Shown: positions 45,638 to 58,670, counted from the stretch's first letter. The stretch: DNA of 64,000 bases from Alnus glutinosa (GCF_958979055.1 NC_084886.1:48625654-48689653), one strand, 5' to 3'. Made by a program: numbers and translations. Notes: generated from the letters alone by a model not told the origin.

Positions 45638-47849
45638 ATGGCGTCTTGTCTCCCAAGCCGCCGCCCGCTCGCTCTCGCCTTTTCCCTGCTCCTGATCATC
45701 CTCCTCCCTCTTGCTCTCGGAACCAACCCCACACCCGATCCCGTCTTGACCTACCACGGCGGCCCTCTCCTCACCGGAAAGATCGACCTCGCCGTCCTGT
45801 GGTACGGTCAGTTTGGCAACTCCCAAAAGAAGGTTATCAGGAGCTTCATTAAATCGCTAAACTACGATGGTGGCGCAAACTTTGAGCCCCAGGTGTCGAG
45901 CTGGTGGCAAATGGTTGGGAGCTACCAATCATTCGCTGGGAGGGACTCCAAAAGGAGCCCCGGAATCAAAGTGCAAGTTGCGCGTCAAGTGACCGATAAG
46001 TCCTTCTCTCTGGGGAAGGTCCTGACCGTTGACAACATTAAGCTTCTGGTCCAGAAGGCCACTGCTGGAAATCCCAACAGTACTCTTGCTGTTATCTTCA
46101 CATCTAGGCAGGTTACGGCGTCTGATTTGTGCATGGGAAAATGCTCTGAGCATGGAGTTATCGGTAACACAACTTTTCCTCTGTTTTAAAATTATATTTT
46201 TAAAGAAACAGTACTCTTTTTGCTCAAGCTTTTTGATTTCTTTCAAAAATAAAAAATAAAATTAATACAGAAAAAAATTAACAATAAACTCAAAACGCAA
46301 AATACTTAACACTATTTTCATATTTATGTCAAATCAAAATACTTTTTCAAATAAAAATGCTTTCTAAAAAGTTTTGTTAAACAAACTATCTAATTTCGAA
46401 ATCCCATCAGTACCATGACGTACCGTCCAATCCTATCTTTTACCTTCAAGTGGTAAAATTGATCCATTCAAATTCGGGTAGGAAATGCGAGCTAGGGCAG
46501 CGAGGCTATGTGCCTGGGTAGGTGGGCTTTGCACCCCTCTCTCGTTCCAAAACTATTCTGCTCGGGCCCTCCCCGTAACCCCCTCTCTCAATTTCTGTCA
46601 TAATTTCTTAAAATTCAGACAGAAAATTCTAAGGAGAACTCAATCCTAGAAATTTAGACAGAATTTTCTAAAATTCAGACAGAAAATTCTAAGGAGAACT
46701 CAATCCTAGTAAAACACACCACATTCTCCTTTGAAAGTTTAAATTACAATGTACCTCTGGTTTATATATAATCCAAGGAATTCATGGCATGCACATGTTA
46801 AGCAATTAATATCTAACTCATCATGCACATTTGTATGAAATTATTTTATTGATAGACGTTGAAAGCTGTGATGGAATTCGTTTAGGTACGTACGAAAATG
46901 TTGAGTAAATAAATTTGGAAATGTGATCTAGCTTAATTCAAGTGAGATATTGATATAAAATTTTGAGACACAATCTTTAACCCAAAGGATTAAATTAATT
47001 ATGCGTTTAGATTCAACAATAATGTTATATTTAACCATTAACTTGGTGATCATTATTAGTCGACATGAGATTCCATCGTATGTAAAACTCCAACAAAATT
47101 AAATTGATTATTTATTGAAATTTGGAGTGGGTTGGCAATGTGATTTTACAAATAAAAAGTGCAATTTTAAACTGAATTGCAAATAATGTATAGTTTAGGA
47201 GTGCGTTTTCAAATTGCAGGTAAGATGGTACATTTTTAAAAGTGCATGATTTTAAAAGTTAAACTGTAATTTTATCAAATGCTTAACTACGTTTTAAAAA
47301 TCGCGTTAAATCAAATTGCACGTTTTAAAATCATATTTTTAAATCGCAAGCATAGACAAACCTTAATTATCTTATCCAAATTCCATTGTTGCTCTACGTA
47401 TGAACCCTAAATTGTTAACAAGATAACTTGCAGGTACTCAGCCATACATCTTGGTAGGAAACCCAGAGTCTGAGTGCCCTGAGGCGTGTGCTTGGCCATT
47501 CCACAAGTCCGACCATGGGCCACAAGGTGTGACATTGCAGCCACCAAATGGGAACATAGGGGCGGACTCTATGGTGGTTCATTTTGCCTCAGGCTTGGCT
47601 GGTGCAGTGACCAACCCATTCAAGACTGGGTTTTTCCAACTAGGAACCAAGAATGATCATGAGCTAGTTGAGGCTGCAACAGCTTGTCCGAATATATTCG
47701 GGAGCGGGGCGCTTCCCGGCTACACCGGGAAGGTAAGGGTTGATCCGGCCAACGGTGGCGCCTTCAATACCCATGGTTATAAGGGGATGCAGTTCTTGGT
47801 TCCTGCAATATGGAACCCAAGAACATCCTCATGTTGGACCCCTATGTAG
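45638..47849 (+). CDS. EXL: Secreted EXORDIUM/PHI-1-like protein
   Basis: Exons 45638-46163 and 47434-47849 join in phase (G|GT) to give 313 residues, the usual family length. The start MASCLPSRRPLALAFSLLLI is a clear signal peptide with cleavage near residue 28. The phosphate-induced-1 domain follows: VLTYHGGPLLTGKIDLAVLW, YGQF, SWWQMVGSYQ, and in exon 2 YILVGNPESECPEACAWPF and GADSMVVHFASGLAG, ending SSCWTPM. EXORDIUM proteins are apoplastic and promote brassinosteroid- and sugar-linked cell expansion; no enzyme activity is established. An in-frame ATG lies 54 bases upstream, but the later one fits the signal peptide. The 1.27-kb intron contains a duplicated stretch of about 40 bp (46609-46649, 46671-46711). 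The frame is intact. Confidence 0.93.
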
Positions 47850-49540
47850 CTACGTACCTTTGGTTCTATATATACAATGAGATTAATATTGTTTGTAGAA
47901 AGAAATGATATGCAATTTTAATTTTCGTTGTTTCCATTAGGTGTGTGATGAATCTTTTGGGAAAATGAAGGTAGTAAAAAAAATTGTGTTATAAGTGGAA
48001 ATATTTGATAATATCTAAGGGATTAATTAAATTGATTGGCTCTATGATTTGGGTTAATTAAGAGTGCGCAACTTATGATTAAAACATTTATCTATTTTAA
48101 GCTTGGACATGAGATGGTCTGATGGTGTTAGGGACAACAGTCCAAAATTTCTCCTCAGGTTATATATAGTTGGCCGGGTACCTAGCTAGCCTATCACGAC
48201 ATTTCTAAATTGATAAACTGATGTTGGAGTACCTGAAAAGTTTGAATTTGATTTCAAATGGACAAAATTCAGGCCTTTTATTAAAAATTCAAGGGGGTTT
48301 TCTAGACTGATGTTGTTTGCTGAAAATACTATGGAACTAATTAATTATGTGCTTTGATTTTGTCCGAATTTAATCTTATTTTGGTCACATGTAGACCATG
48401 TTATTTTGGAGAAGTTTCTTCCCATGTAGGCCTTACGTGATTGATCGTAAACCTCCAACATGGACTCGTGGAGATTGTTTTAGAGGAAATATAGGTATAT
48501 ATAACTGCTTCTTCAGGGTCTAGGACTCTGTTTTTTGTAGAGCAATTTGCTCTCTTGGTTAGATGAATGAAATCTGATCTTTATTTCAAAAAAAAAAAAA
48601 AAAAAGCCTAATTAAGTGATGGTACGTGATATCCATGTTCTGCTTTTAAATCATGCATTTTTAAAATACAGTAATTGTTTGTGATTTGAAAACGTTATTT
48701 TTTTTTTCTTCATATTTTTCAAACTGTATTTTCATTTTTCAAACACACTCTCAAACGGGAGCAAAGCTAGTATTTGGAATTTGGGGGTAAAATTTTAATT
48801 TTCAAAGAATTATAATAATACTTAAAAAAAAAAAAAAAAATTTGGGGAAAACATGGTGGCTTGCGGGCCGGCCACACCCTCCCTCCCTCTCCCAAGCTAC
48901 TATGTACGTAGCTCCGCCCTTGCTCTCAAATGAGACACTTTTAGTAATTTTGTTGAGGAAAAAAAAAAGCTCCGGAGGTCCTTGATGTATGACTTGTTAT
49001 CAAATTAAATTAAGATGACATGACAAAAAATAATAAGTGTTTGATTTTTTTTTTTAGTAATGCTGGTTAGTAGATTGATATACAACAATGATACAACTAG
49101 AATGACGTAGCGTGAAAATCAGCATTTGGATCAACAAGGACTTTGTAAACAAAATAAAAATAAATAATGGCTGATTTTCATTGTCACGTTATCTCAATTG
49201 TATGACAATCATCTAACAGTCTACTAAATAATTTTTTTAAAATATTTATGATAAATGTTGAATGTAAATATTTTTATAAATAAAAATTGTAAAAGTTTCT
49301 TAATTATAGGGACAAAGTTTACATGCAAATATGATTTTTAATTATACGAAAAGATAAAATTGAACTTCTGAAATTTCAAGGATAAAAAATCGAGAATATA
49401 CACTTACAAAAAGAAAAAAGAAAAAAGAAAAATGGAGAATATACCAAATTTCAGAAACACCCGTGTTTTCACCCTATGGGTCCATGGGACACGGACTGGG
49501 TTAACAAATTCCTTCGTTCTCCGCTAAGCGAAAGAAACAG
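47850..49540. other. Intergenic DNA between EXORDIUM-like and THOC7
   Basis: EXORDIUM-like 3' UTR, an A tract at 48588-48605 that could end a retro-insertion, the hAT MITE at 48756-48922, and AT-rich DNA. No gene recognised. Confidence 0.5.
48756..48922. mobile_element. hAT-type MITE, second copy
   Basis: Ends CGGGAGCAAAGCTAG and, inverted, CAAGGGCGGAGCTA. Exact 8-bp duplication CTCTCAAA at 48748-48755 and 48923-48930. The internal sequence (ATTTGGAATTTGGGGG, TTTTCAAAGAATTATAA) matches the copy at 34558-34735. Confidence 0.88.
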
Positions 49541-50524
49541 GAAAGGGCTGGACCGGAGACACTAGGGCTCCATCTTTCTTCCCTCACTTTCCATCTCAAG
49601 GCGAGTGGAAGCGCGTGAACCGCTGGATTTGGGATCGGTGAGCTCTTTTTTTTTTTTTTTTTTTCACTTCAATGCACTATTTTGTGTTCGATGACATGCC
49701 AATTGATTCGTTTTACTTTGTTTTCTCTCTTATCGAATTTGTGCTTCGACTTTAGCTCGGTTAACAACGGGGCATATGAATTAGGGTTTGGAATTCGATT
49801 TCAAATTCTTTATGTTGTGTTTAGCTGCTGATGGGAAAAAATCAAACTATTCTCTGTATGTTTCCCTGTTATTTTCAGTAGCCATTGTATATATATGCGT
49901 AAGGACTTGAGAATATTGTTTTCAAAATACACCTTCAAAAAAATTGGATTTGTGGGCTATTTAATTGCGATTCGTCGAGTTTTCAAGAAATAACAGTTTG
50001 TAATCAGATTATTTTGGATACTACTGAATTTTATTTGGTCCTTTATATGCATGTACATGTGTGAGTATGTGTTGTTGGTGGGTGGGGTGTGTGTGATTAA
50101 TATTACATGTAACATGCTGTACCTATTTCCTAGATTTTGAGGTTTTCTATATTGAGGCACTTATATTATAATAAGTCTATTTATGAATCAGGAGTTGTTA
50201 ACAAAGGATGACATATGCTTCTTGAGAAATATCTTGCAATTTACCAGCATAAAAGAAGGAAAATAAAATGCTTAGATTATCCCATGTACTTGGGTTGTAT
50301 CCTATTCAGTGCTTTATATTAATTAAAAGGAGAAAATGAAAAACAAAATATATTTTTAAATAGACAGAAAATTTCATAACGCATTTAAGAAATTATAGTT
50401 ACACTCATGTTTTCTGAAAATAGGCATATTTGGTTATTAGTATTTTTGTTGCAGATTGTGACTTACGGGGGTATGTGTTTGAAAACCTGTAATGCAGGAA
50501 ACTTATTAGCAATCAACTGTTTAG

Positions 50525-53500
50525 ATGTTAGTAAAGGGAAGGAAAGTCTCCGGCAGGGGAGAAGCGGTAACAGCAAACTATGCTTTTGGCCCACATGAAG
50601 AGGACGTAATTATAAAACACAGGCTTCTCACCCGCACCACAACCACAAGGGGTGAACCTCCATTGAAGAAACTTCAGAAGAAGTTCACCACTTTTGTCCT
50701 TGAGGTTGAGAAAGATGCAGGTCATTATGGTGACTGTGAGAAACTGGCCAAAGCTTTCTTACAAGAGTTGTCGACGTTCGAAATTCCACTCCTCAAGAGC
50801 AAAGCGGTTGTTGATGCGAACATAAGAGAGAAGGAGAACTTCAACGAGTTGAAAGATGATATAAACAGGCAGATTGTGCAGGCACAGGCTGACATAGAAG
50901 ATCTTAAGAAGCAGCTTGTAGAGAGTAAGATTGAGAGGCAGCACAAAGAGGAGTGTGAGGCAATCAGAAAATTGATTGCCACACAGCCACCTAGATCAGA
51001 GACACAGAAGCTCATAACTGAACTGGAGAAAGAGATTGCAGCTTTGGATGCAGAGAACACAGCTGGTTCAAGATTGCTTGAGCTTCGCAAGAAACAGTTC
51101 GCTCTTTTACTGCACGTGGTATGTGACAGTTTGCTCATGAATTGTGTGATTTTTCTCTGTTCCTGTTTCATATTATTTCATTCTAATTCTAGATTGCTAA
51201 GTTTCACATGCGCCCAATGGCTCTTGAACCCATGGCTTTACCCTCCATGCCATTCTTGATAAGCGAGGAAGTGTTGTTTGAGCTAGATCTCATTAACCTC
51301 TGTTCCCATTTTATTATGATTAACCATGCACTTGGATCTGCTTGATTGAAGTTTATGATTGTTTATTACAGAGATATTATGTTTATCATTTGAGGTTAAC
51401 TCCCTTGGCAGCCATTCTGGTGCATGTTTGAGAGAGCCTGAAGAAACAATTTCAGGGTATTTTCATTGCTAGATTTAGATGTATGGGACTTAAGCCCTAA
51501 TTTCGGCTCCGTTCAATGTCTCCCATCTCCTTCAATTGGGACTTTGTTAATTACAATGATAAATCTCATTTGATACACGGACAGAACCTCGTGGCAGCAG
51601 TAAAGTCCCCCGTTTCCGATTTTGACTTATTATATTGGTGCTTGGGGGTTTATTGTGGATTCTGAAATATTGTGGTTTTTGAAGTTCGCAATCATCTTTT
51701 GAAAAGTTTCCTTGGGAGCCTGTTAGAGTTGCCTTTATTTGTATGAGTACAGAAGGGCATGGTTCTTTCTTTACTTTTGGTGGGTAGGGCATGAGTTTCT
51801 GTTTTTTGATAAGTCAACTTTCTGTTATAACCAGTGGAGAAGGAAGTTGGATGAATTCAAGAGAGAAAAAAGAATGCTAGAAACCTTTCATGTGAAATTT
51901 CTTAATTATGTGTTAGACAGCTACGTCCCTGGTGCTGGATTGTATGTTTTGGTTTTCTTTTTGTCTTTTTGGGTTCTATTTTTTTGGTTGGGGGGGATAG
52001 CGTGTGGTAGGGAAGGGGTTGATGGTCTTGATTTTTTTTTTAAAAAAATAAGTACATCAAAGAAGAATTACAACCAAGAGCCACAAAGAAGGGCCGGGCA
52101 ACCCAACAATATAAGTTCCAAATGAAACAGAGTAAACATAAATTAAAGGGGAATGTATCAAATGAATGATGCGGCCCTATGGATTCTTGGAACGAATACC
52201 AAAAAAAGTGGCTGCCATTTAAGGCGGTTAAAAAGGCGTGGGCAAGGGCATGACAATCGCAATACCCTTAAATCCTACCAGAATCCTCAGAACAAAGGAT
52301 TCAGATAAGGGTATGATCCTCGAAATACCCTTCAACCCTACCTAAACATTTGTTGGGAAAAGTGAACAACAGAAATAGAAAAACATAGGAAAATGCAGAA
52401 ATAAATCACCAAACCCAAAAAAAGCAACATCACCAGCAGAGATGGCGTGGACGTAGGGGAGTGTGTATTGCACACGAATGCGCATGTAATCAACTCGCCT
52501 GCGCATGAAGGCCAGGAGGAGACTTTTGAGTCAGCAAAGGGGAGGCGGGAGGCGGCGACGGGGAGCGAAGAGGCCACAGATGACGGTGGTGAAGTGCGTT
52601 TGTGGGCGGAGCTGACGGCGGAAGACATATCTAACTCAGAAAAAGCCAAATCTGAAACCCAAAGCAAATTTGACGGGAGGAGACGTCGCTGCGGAGACTC
52701 AAGCTGCGTTTTTGAACACCTTAGAGCCCCTCATATCACCCTCTCTTATGGCTGCTTCATTTGGTTGGTCTTTCTTTTGAACACCTTTAGCTTTAAGCAC
52801 CCTGTTTATTTTTCTATAGGGGGGTTCCACTGCCTTTACAAACTTTTTCTCTGAAAACTAAATTGCATTATAACATTTCATTATGACATTTCTATTAATC
52901 CATTGTTGAGAGAGGGCCTGTATCTCTATTTCGGGCTATTATTAACATCAAAATAGAAATGTCATCTCTTAATGGAATCCTAAAGACTTGTCTTACACAG
53001 TTAGTTCAGTTAATGGCTCCAATTTTTTAGTTTCCCTATTTAAGATGATGAGACTGTGATTTCTAAATCTAGAGTAAAACAAAATGGAGTCATTAAATTT
53101 TTCTTGTACATCCCTAATTAGCCTAATGGTCCTAATTTAACAGCTTGTTTAATCTGACCTTATGTTCCCTTTTGTTTCTGAAGCTTTTTTATTATTATTT
53201 ATTTTTCCTGGCTAACAGTTTTCTCTGTATTTCATTCTTCTTTCAAAATGATGGTTTCCACCGCATGTGTTCTGCATGGTGGAAGAAAAAATTATGTACT
53301 TTTAGCTGTGTGATTCAGACAACCTTTCTAATCCCTTCTCATATCACATTTGGCCTTTCTGTCCAACTATTTTCACACGTGTCCTTCATTCTTACCGCTA
53401 ATCATTTGATATGATAGGTCCACTCTATCTAAATATCATAATTTTCCATGTTAATTGACCTTTCCGCAGGTGGATGAGTTGCAGAATACCATAGAGGAGG

Positions 53501-53601
53501 AGCAGAAAAGTTTGGTTGAGGAGATGAGACTTGCGACTGAAGAACAGAAGAATGGGATTGAGGACGCCAGTGGGGGCTCAGATGCCATGGCTGTTGACTA
53601 G
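50525..53601 (+). CDS. THOC7: THO complex subunit 7
   Basis: Coding exons 50525-51118 and 53470-53601 give 241 residues. The N terminus [15 protein letters not shown] leads into [20 protein letters not shown], then [21 protein letters not shown] long helical region with [35 protein letters not shown] and [14 protein letters not shown] follows, ending in the acidic tail [12 protein letters not shown]. This is THOC7/Mft1-like, a coiled-coil subunit of the nuclear THO/TREX complex that couples transcription to mRNA export and small-RNA biogenesis. A non-coding first exon probably ends at 49637 (donor GTGAGC); the ATG sits directly behind an AG at 50523-50524. The 2.35-kb second intron contains a GC-rich repeat-like block. 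Confidence 0.94.
51804..51818 (-). mobile_element. Possible near-minimal LINE tail insertion
   Basis: Fifteen bases (minus strand: GACTTATCAAAA core) between exact 8-bp repeats TTTCTGTT at 51796-51803 and 51819-51826. It has the same ACTTATC+A end as the LINE family. Short enough that chance is a real alternative. Confidence 0.35.
52030..52700 (-). mobile_element. Unclassified retroelement-like block in THOC7 intron
   Basis: Begins on the + strand with a T tract followed by AAAAAAATAAGTACATC, which on the minus strand looks like a LINE 3' end and tail. It runs into a notably GC-rich stretch (about 52450-52690), unlike the surrounding intron. Short frames occur on both strands but none gives a recognisable domain. 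Class and borders are tentative. Confidence 0.4.
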
Positions 53602-55536
53602 TGACTATCTGAAACTCAATATTACAGTTGTAAGATTGTAATCCCTTTTGATGTATTTCGGTTTATGCGTAGTTTTTTCTTGATCTTGTATAATTAAGAA
53701 ATGTAATGGAATATCAGAACATCTCTCTCATGTTTTGTAGCAATAGTTAGTTAAACGAAGACATCTATTGTTATTTTGAAATTAGCTAATTCTCCTAAAT
53801 TGTTTTGCTAAGTATCTTGATAATTTTGATTAAACTGGATTAGTGCATTATCTTTTTCACATTGCATTACTATGAGATTGTGTTTTGAAACTTGGGAGAT
53901 GGCAAAGAGGCGTTTGAGGAAACACTTTGTAATGCATCTGAACCCCAATGGACTATATCAAATATCATGGCGATCATGATGACTGATTTCATTTTCATTC
54001 AAATCTATTTTTTTTTTCTTTCCTTTTGTAATATCATGACAGTCTTCCTTGTTTGCCTCAATGCAAATGTGTTCTTGGCTTGAAATGTTTAAATTAACCG
54101 GACATAGACTATTGTTAATCTGGTGGTAGTTTTCTTTCATTAGGAAGGAAAATGGTTTACAAACAAGCACTTTGCACGATAAACAAATGCATACTCAATG
54201 AGGCAAGGATTATTTTAATAATATTGGGACATCGATGGTTACTCTGCTCTGAATGAAAGGTAGAAATTGTTGCCATGTTATTTTACAGGTTGATAATGGA
54301 TGTAGTTTCTGCATAGCTTTACTTTTAGAAAGTGATGATTGTGATGAGTCGGGACTCACCCTTAAGGAATTGATTTTGATTCTTGGTAACTCCCATTCAT
54401 GGGGTTTAGGTCACTGAGTATTTGAAAATGCTGCAATGAAGTGCATAACTTGGATACTTTTAAGTGCATAACTTGGAGCATTTCCACCTAGGTTCTTGCT
54501 TAGCAAATTTCCAAATTTGTGATGAGTTAGGGCTTGCTTTTGAAAGAAAAGTGATCGATTTTTTTTTGTTAACTTTAAAATAGATAGATTCTCTGTGACT
54601 TTTTAAAATTAGAAAATGCCATAAATTAAGTGCCTGACTTGGGTTAAAGTGTTCAATCACTGTTGTCGATCTAAATTGATGGCCATTAACCATATATTAA
54701 AAAGATCATCCTATAAAGTAATTCTATGCTCACAATGTGTTATGTGTATTGTAGTAATTGTATGCTAGAAAGTAATTTACCTAAGAATTGCTCATTTCCC
54801 TAATTTGGTCATAGCAGATTCTCCTCTTTATAGAGTAGCTCCATTGAAATTCAAAGCTGTTGAAATAACTAGCTCGTGGAACAACCAAACTAGTCCTTAG
54901 TGAGTCTCTTTTGCTTGATTTGTTCCTTTGTAGACGTATGCAGTGCAAGACATTGGGCTCTTCATATGGCCAACAGGCAAAGTATTTGAAAACTCCAATA
55001 TTTATACGTAATGGGAAAGGCTTGTACTTCTATTCGTGTTCAAACATGAACACTAGCAGGATATATCTGTCATGGGCAAGGCTGGTATTCAACTTAGGTT
55101 CGTTAGATATAATGTTACTATTTTAAGAGTTAAAAGGGTTTAATCAAATCATTATCTAACCGTCTTTGAATCAATGAGTCAAGTCTTTGAATTAAGGGTT
55201 AAGGGTTTAATGTCTTGGTATTATACACTGGCATAGCGTTAAGTCATTGAATATTAATAAGTGAGTAAAACTGTCAAAAGAGAAATAGCAACTTTTAGGT
55301 CAGTATTGATAAAGTGAATTGTCATAGACATCGGATTCGAAATGGATTTAACCGAATCAGTATCTAACAGTCTTAATGCTTTTGGATCAATGATTAGACC
55401 CTTAACATGTAACGAGAGTTTTACTCTTTGGTCGTACCTACTACATAGCGATGGAATGAAATCAGTCGGCTTATATGTTCAAATGAACGTATAAATTGGC
55501 ATTTTTCACTTAGAGATCACAAATTTCAAAGCTAAT
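53602..55536. other. THOC7 3' flank and intergenic DNA
   Basis: AT-rich. Diverged repeats of a TCAATGA/AAGTC/TTTAATC motif lie at about 55130-55410. No gene seen. Confidence 0.5.
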
Positions 55537-56811
55537 TTAATTTGCATCTTTAGCAGCTTTGGTTTTGATGAGATAATTTTTGGTGACTTCAATGATTTTC
55601 ACCAATGGCTCAATAGTGACATAGGAGGCATTAGCAGCTGCCTCCTCCTTGACATCATACTCAACTGTGGTTTTGATTATGCATGAATCATCGCCCTTCT
55701 CAATGATTTGGAAGCTAACACGATAGAAAGTAAACCCTATATCAAGATATCCTCCTTCAATCACCTCTGCTTCTTTCAAGCGTTTCTCATGGTCAATTTT
55801 TGTGAACTTCTCTGAGTAACCAGCAAAACCAGGTGTACCTAATTCAATGGAAAACAAAAATAATTTTTTATTTTAAAAAAAAAAGGTTGAATGAAGATAA
55901 ATGAACAGTTCAAATTGAAACCTTAAAACCTTAAAACTTCTTGAATTCTTCGAATTTGGATTACTCAATAATACTTAACGCATACTACTAGGGCAATATT
56001 AATTTAAATAATTAAATTAATTATTTTCAATTAAAATATTTCACGTTGTTTGGTCCGATATATCTAGGAGATTGTTAAACTATTAATTAAATAATTTTAT
56101 TTAATTTAATATATTTTGCAATAATTGATTGTATGCTTTTGTGGTAGGCTTGATGAAACTAGTGTCAGTGTGTCATTATTATTATACTATGTAAAGACGG
56201 ATCGAGATTCCCTATAATTAGCTGTCCGAATTGCGTACCCCACGTAGAGGAGGCTGTCCAAATTGCATACAATTCGGACAATCATGTAAAGTACAAGAAT
56301 CCTTGTCCAGTAAAGGCAATACTATTGATTTATTTATTTATTTTTTTCCTTTCTCAAGAATAGTAGAATACTAGTAGAAACTCTAGGATAGAGATCCCAT
56401 CAAATATGAAAGAGTTAATATAGGCCCCACCTGCAGAAGCAAGTTTTGGGCTGTCTGCCCACCTATTTAGACAGGTGGGCTTCATAAGGACTCTCTCACC
56501 GTTTGTTGCCTGAATTACTAGCAATCCGAACAGAAAACCGGATCTAAAAACTCCAAAAAGAAAAAAAAAAAAAAGGCAAAACCATGTATTCACAATTAAG
56601 CTTGTATCATGCTTTTGTGATATATACCTGGAGGAAATGTTAGCTTGAGAATAGTCCCAACCCCTCCATCACCTTCTATGACCTCAACTTTCTCAATGAG
56701 ACTAGAAAGCTCTTCTTCAACAAGTTTTGCCAACCGAAGCGAGCTGTAGAGCTCCCACGCTTCACTAGCGGCCACGTTTACCTCCACCTCGTGTGAGAGT
56801 TGCCCAACCAT
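55537..56811 (-). CDS. Bet v 1 / norcoclaurine-synthase-like protein, copy A
   Basis: Exons 56811-56628 and 55838-55537 join in phase (G|GT) to 161 residues. The START-like Bet v 1 fold is shown by MVGQLSHEVEVNVAASEAWE, the glycine-rich loop VIEGDGGVGT (about residues 44-53), then EAEVIEGGYLDIGFTFYRVS, EKGDDSCIIKTTVEYDVKEE, and the C-terminal helix. The length and single intron after residue 61 are typical of PR-10/MLP/NCS-like proteins, cytosolic carriers of hydrophobic ligands. In a few lineages they act as S-norcoclaurine synthases in alkaloid formation. The actual ligand or reaction cannot be told here. First of a tandem array of minus-strand copies. Confidence 0.92.
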
Positions 56812-56865
56812 CTTTCTTCTCTTAGGGTTAGGGATGTTTAATTAGGGCATGCAGTTGCTTTCTAT

Positions 56866-56886
56866 CTGATATATATATATATATGT
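56866..56886 (-). promoter_or_regulatory. TATA-rich promoter segment, copy A
   Basis: (TA)n run about 55-75 bases upstream of the ATG, followed on the minus strand by GATAGAAAGC. Copy C has the same arrangement (60998-61026 with CATAGAAAGC), so it was duplicated with the gene. Confidence 0.45.
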
Positions 56887-58002
56887 ATTCTCAAAGAGTA
56901 GTAGGTAAATGCTAATCATCATCCAAAGGTCCCATACTGCTAAGAATATAATTGGTTGCCGTATGAGCTAACGGGAAAACAACAATACTCAACGAGATTA
57001 TCTGGAATATGCCATGAACACTTCAAGGTTCTATTCGATTGTTTAAGAGTTGGTTTATATTAATCTAAACCCTATTGTTTGTAAATATCACTCACGTACA
57101 AACGACATCTCTCCAAGCCGGCAACCTTTGTATTTTTTTGTGTGTAAATCTTTGTTCATACCAAAGAGAGAGAAAAAAAAAACACAAACTTTGTATTACT
57201 CCCATCGGTTGATGTGGCGTATTTTAAGTGGTTGAAATGAGAAGTCACTTAAAAAACGTCACTTCAGCCGGTGTGAAATGAGTGTGATAAATAAGTGTGA
57301 AGAGTAGCATTATTCTTTTTAGGTAAGTGACCTCTTCTTGTTTAATTGATGGAAAAAATGCTGAAAATGTCGTTTTAAAAACATAAACTCTAAATGTCAA
57401 CCCTAACAATCCCAACCCTAAGCTAGGGTAATTTATAGGCCTAGCCTAAGTAAATGAAACAAAATTACCCTAGTGTTTAGACTTATATTAACTTGATCCT
57501 TATGGTACAAAAGGTATCTTAAAGATCTTGGTGGTATGCTCCCATATCAAATCGACAGTTTTTCTTACAAAGTCCCTACACAATTATAATTTAATGAATC
57601 CTCAAAATAAAATTAAAAAAAAAACAAAGAAAAATTGGGTTGGTTTGGCAACTCCAAAAAATAATTATAGCACCCCACGTAAGCAAAATATGAAAATATA
57701 TATAATTAGAATAAAGAGAAAGATTATGGTTTAATGGATGGAGCATGAAGGGCTCGTAGGTTTTTGATCTATAGAATGTCAAATTTGGACATAAACCTTT
57801 TAATAAAACAAGTTTGAGCAAGTTTGATCGATCGAAAATAGAATCTTAACGTGACAGGATCGTTTCAAAACAAAAATATTAACAAACAACTCAAAACACA
57901 AATCATTCAAAACTACTTCCACTTTGATGTGACATGATCAGAACACTTTTTTTCAAACAAAAAATACCATCAAAAAAGTATCAACAAACGAAGCCGATAT
58001 TT
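56887..58002. other. Spacer between array copies A and B
   Basis: AT-rich; contains CACTTAAAA-type repeats at 57220-57260. No gene seen. Confidence 0.5.
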
Positions 58003-58226
58003 CTAGGAGCGTAAACCTTTAGAAGCCTTGTTTTTTATGAGATAAGCTTTGGCAAGTTGTGCAACTTTTGCCAATGGCTCAATAGTGACATACGAGGCAT
58101 TAGCAGCTGCCTCTTCCTCGATATCATACTCGATTGTTGTTTTGATTATGCATGGATCTTCGCCTTTCTCAATGGTTTCGAAAGGAACATGATAAAAAGT
58201 AAACCCCATATCAAGATATCCTCCTT
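58003..58226 (-). pseudogene. Truncated Bet v 1-like copy B
   Basis: Only the second two-thirds of exon 2 remain: GGYLDMGFTFYHVPFE, KGEDPCIIKTTIEYD, YVTIEPLAKVAQLAKAYLIK, with an intact stop. Similarity stops abruptly at 58226. From there the sequence matches the intron of copy C (near 60070 onwards), so the splice acceptor and start of exon 2 were deleted. No exon 1 is found up to 59,670. Closest to copy C in sequence. Confidence 0.85.
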
Positions 58227-58440
58227 TGAAAAGGAGAGCTTGATCGATTGTTGATTGAAAGGATGAACAAAATGCTAATTTCTGAGAGCTTCGATCGCTA
58301 GTTCAATACAAAGTTTAGTCGGTCATGTTGTTTTTATTGAGCTTAAATAGAAATAATGTCACCACTTTAAAAAAGAAAGTACAGAATTGCCCTAATCGCA
58401 AATTTGATCGATCAAACATTAATTTCAAGCGATATAAAAA

Positions 58441-58670
58441 AATTAACATCGCCTTCTCGATCGAATGAATTACGGTTGAAATATCGACCGAAGTTCTTAG
58501 GAATTAAAACTGAAGAGCAATCATTTTTTAGATTGATAAGAATCGGATAAAAAAAAATTAACATCGCCTTCTCGATCGAATTAACTACGGTTGAAATATC
58601 GATCGAAGCTCTCAGGAATTAATATTGAAGAGACATCATTCGTTAGATAGATCATTCCTATCGATCTGTT
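58441..58670. repeat. Tandem duplication, 115-bp unit
   Basis: Two copies (58441-58555, 58556-58670) starting AATTAACATCGCC, each with CTCGATCGAA and CGGTTGAAATATCGA. Part of the old intron of copy B; related sequence occurs in the copy C intron at 60230-60560. Confidence 0.85.

Noticed and set aside
52447-52854. 135-codon frame in the THOC7 intron
   Set aside because: Lies in a repeat-like GC-rich block and ends in ordinary intron; no domain seen.
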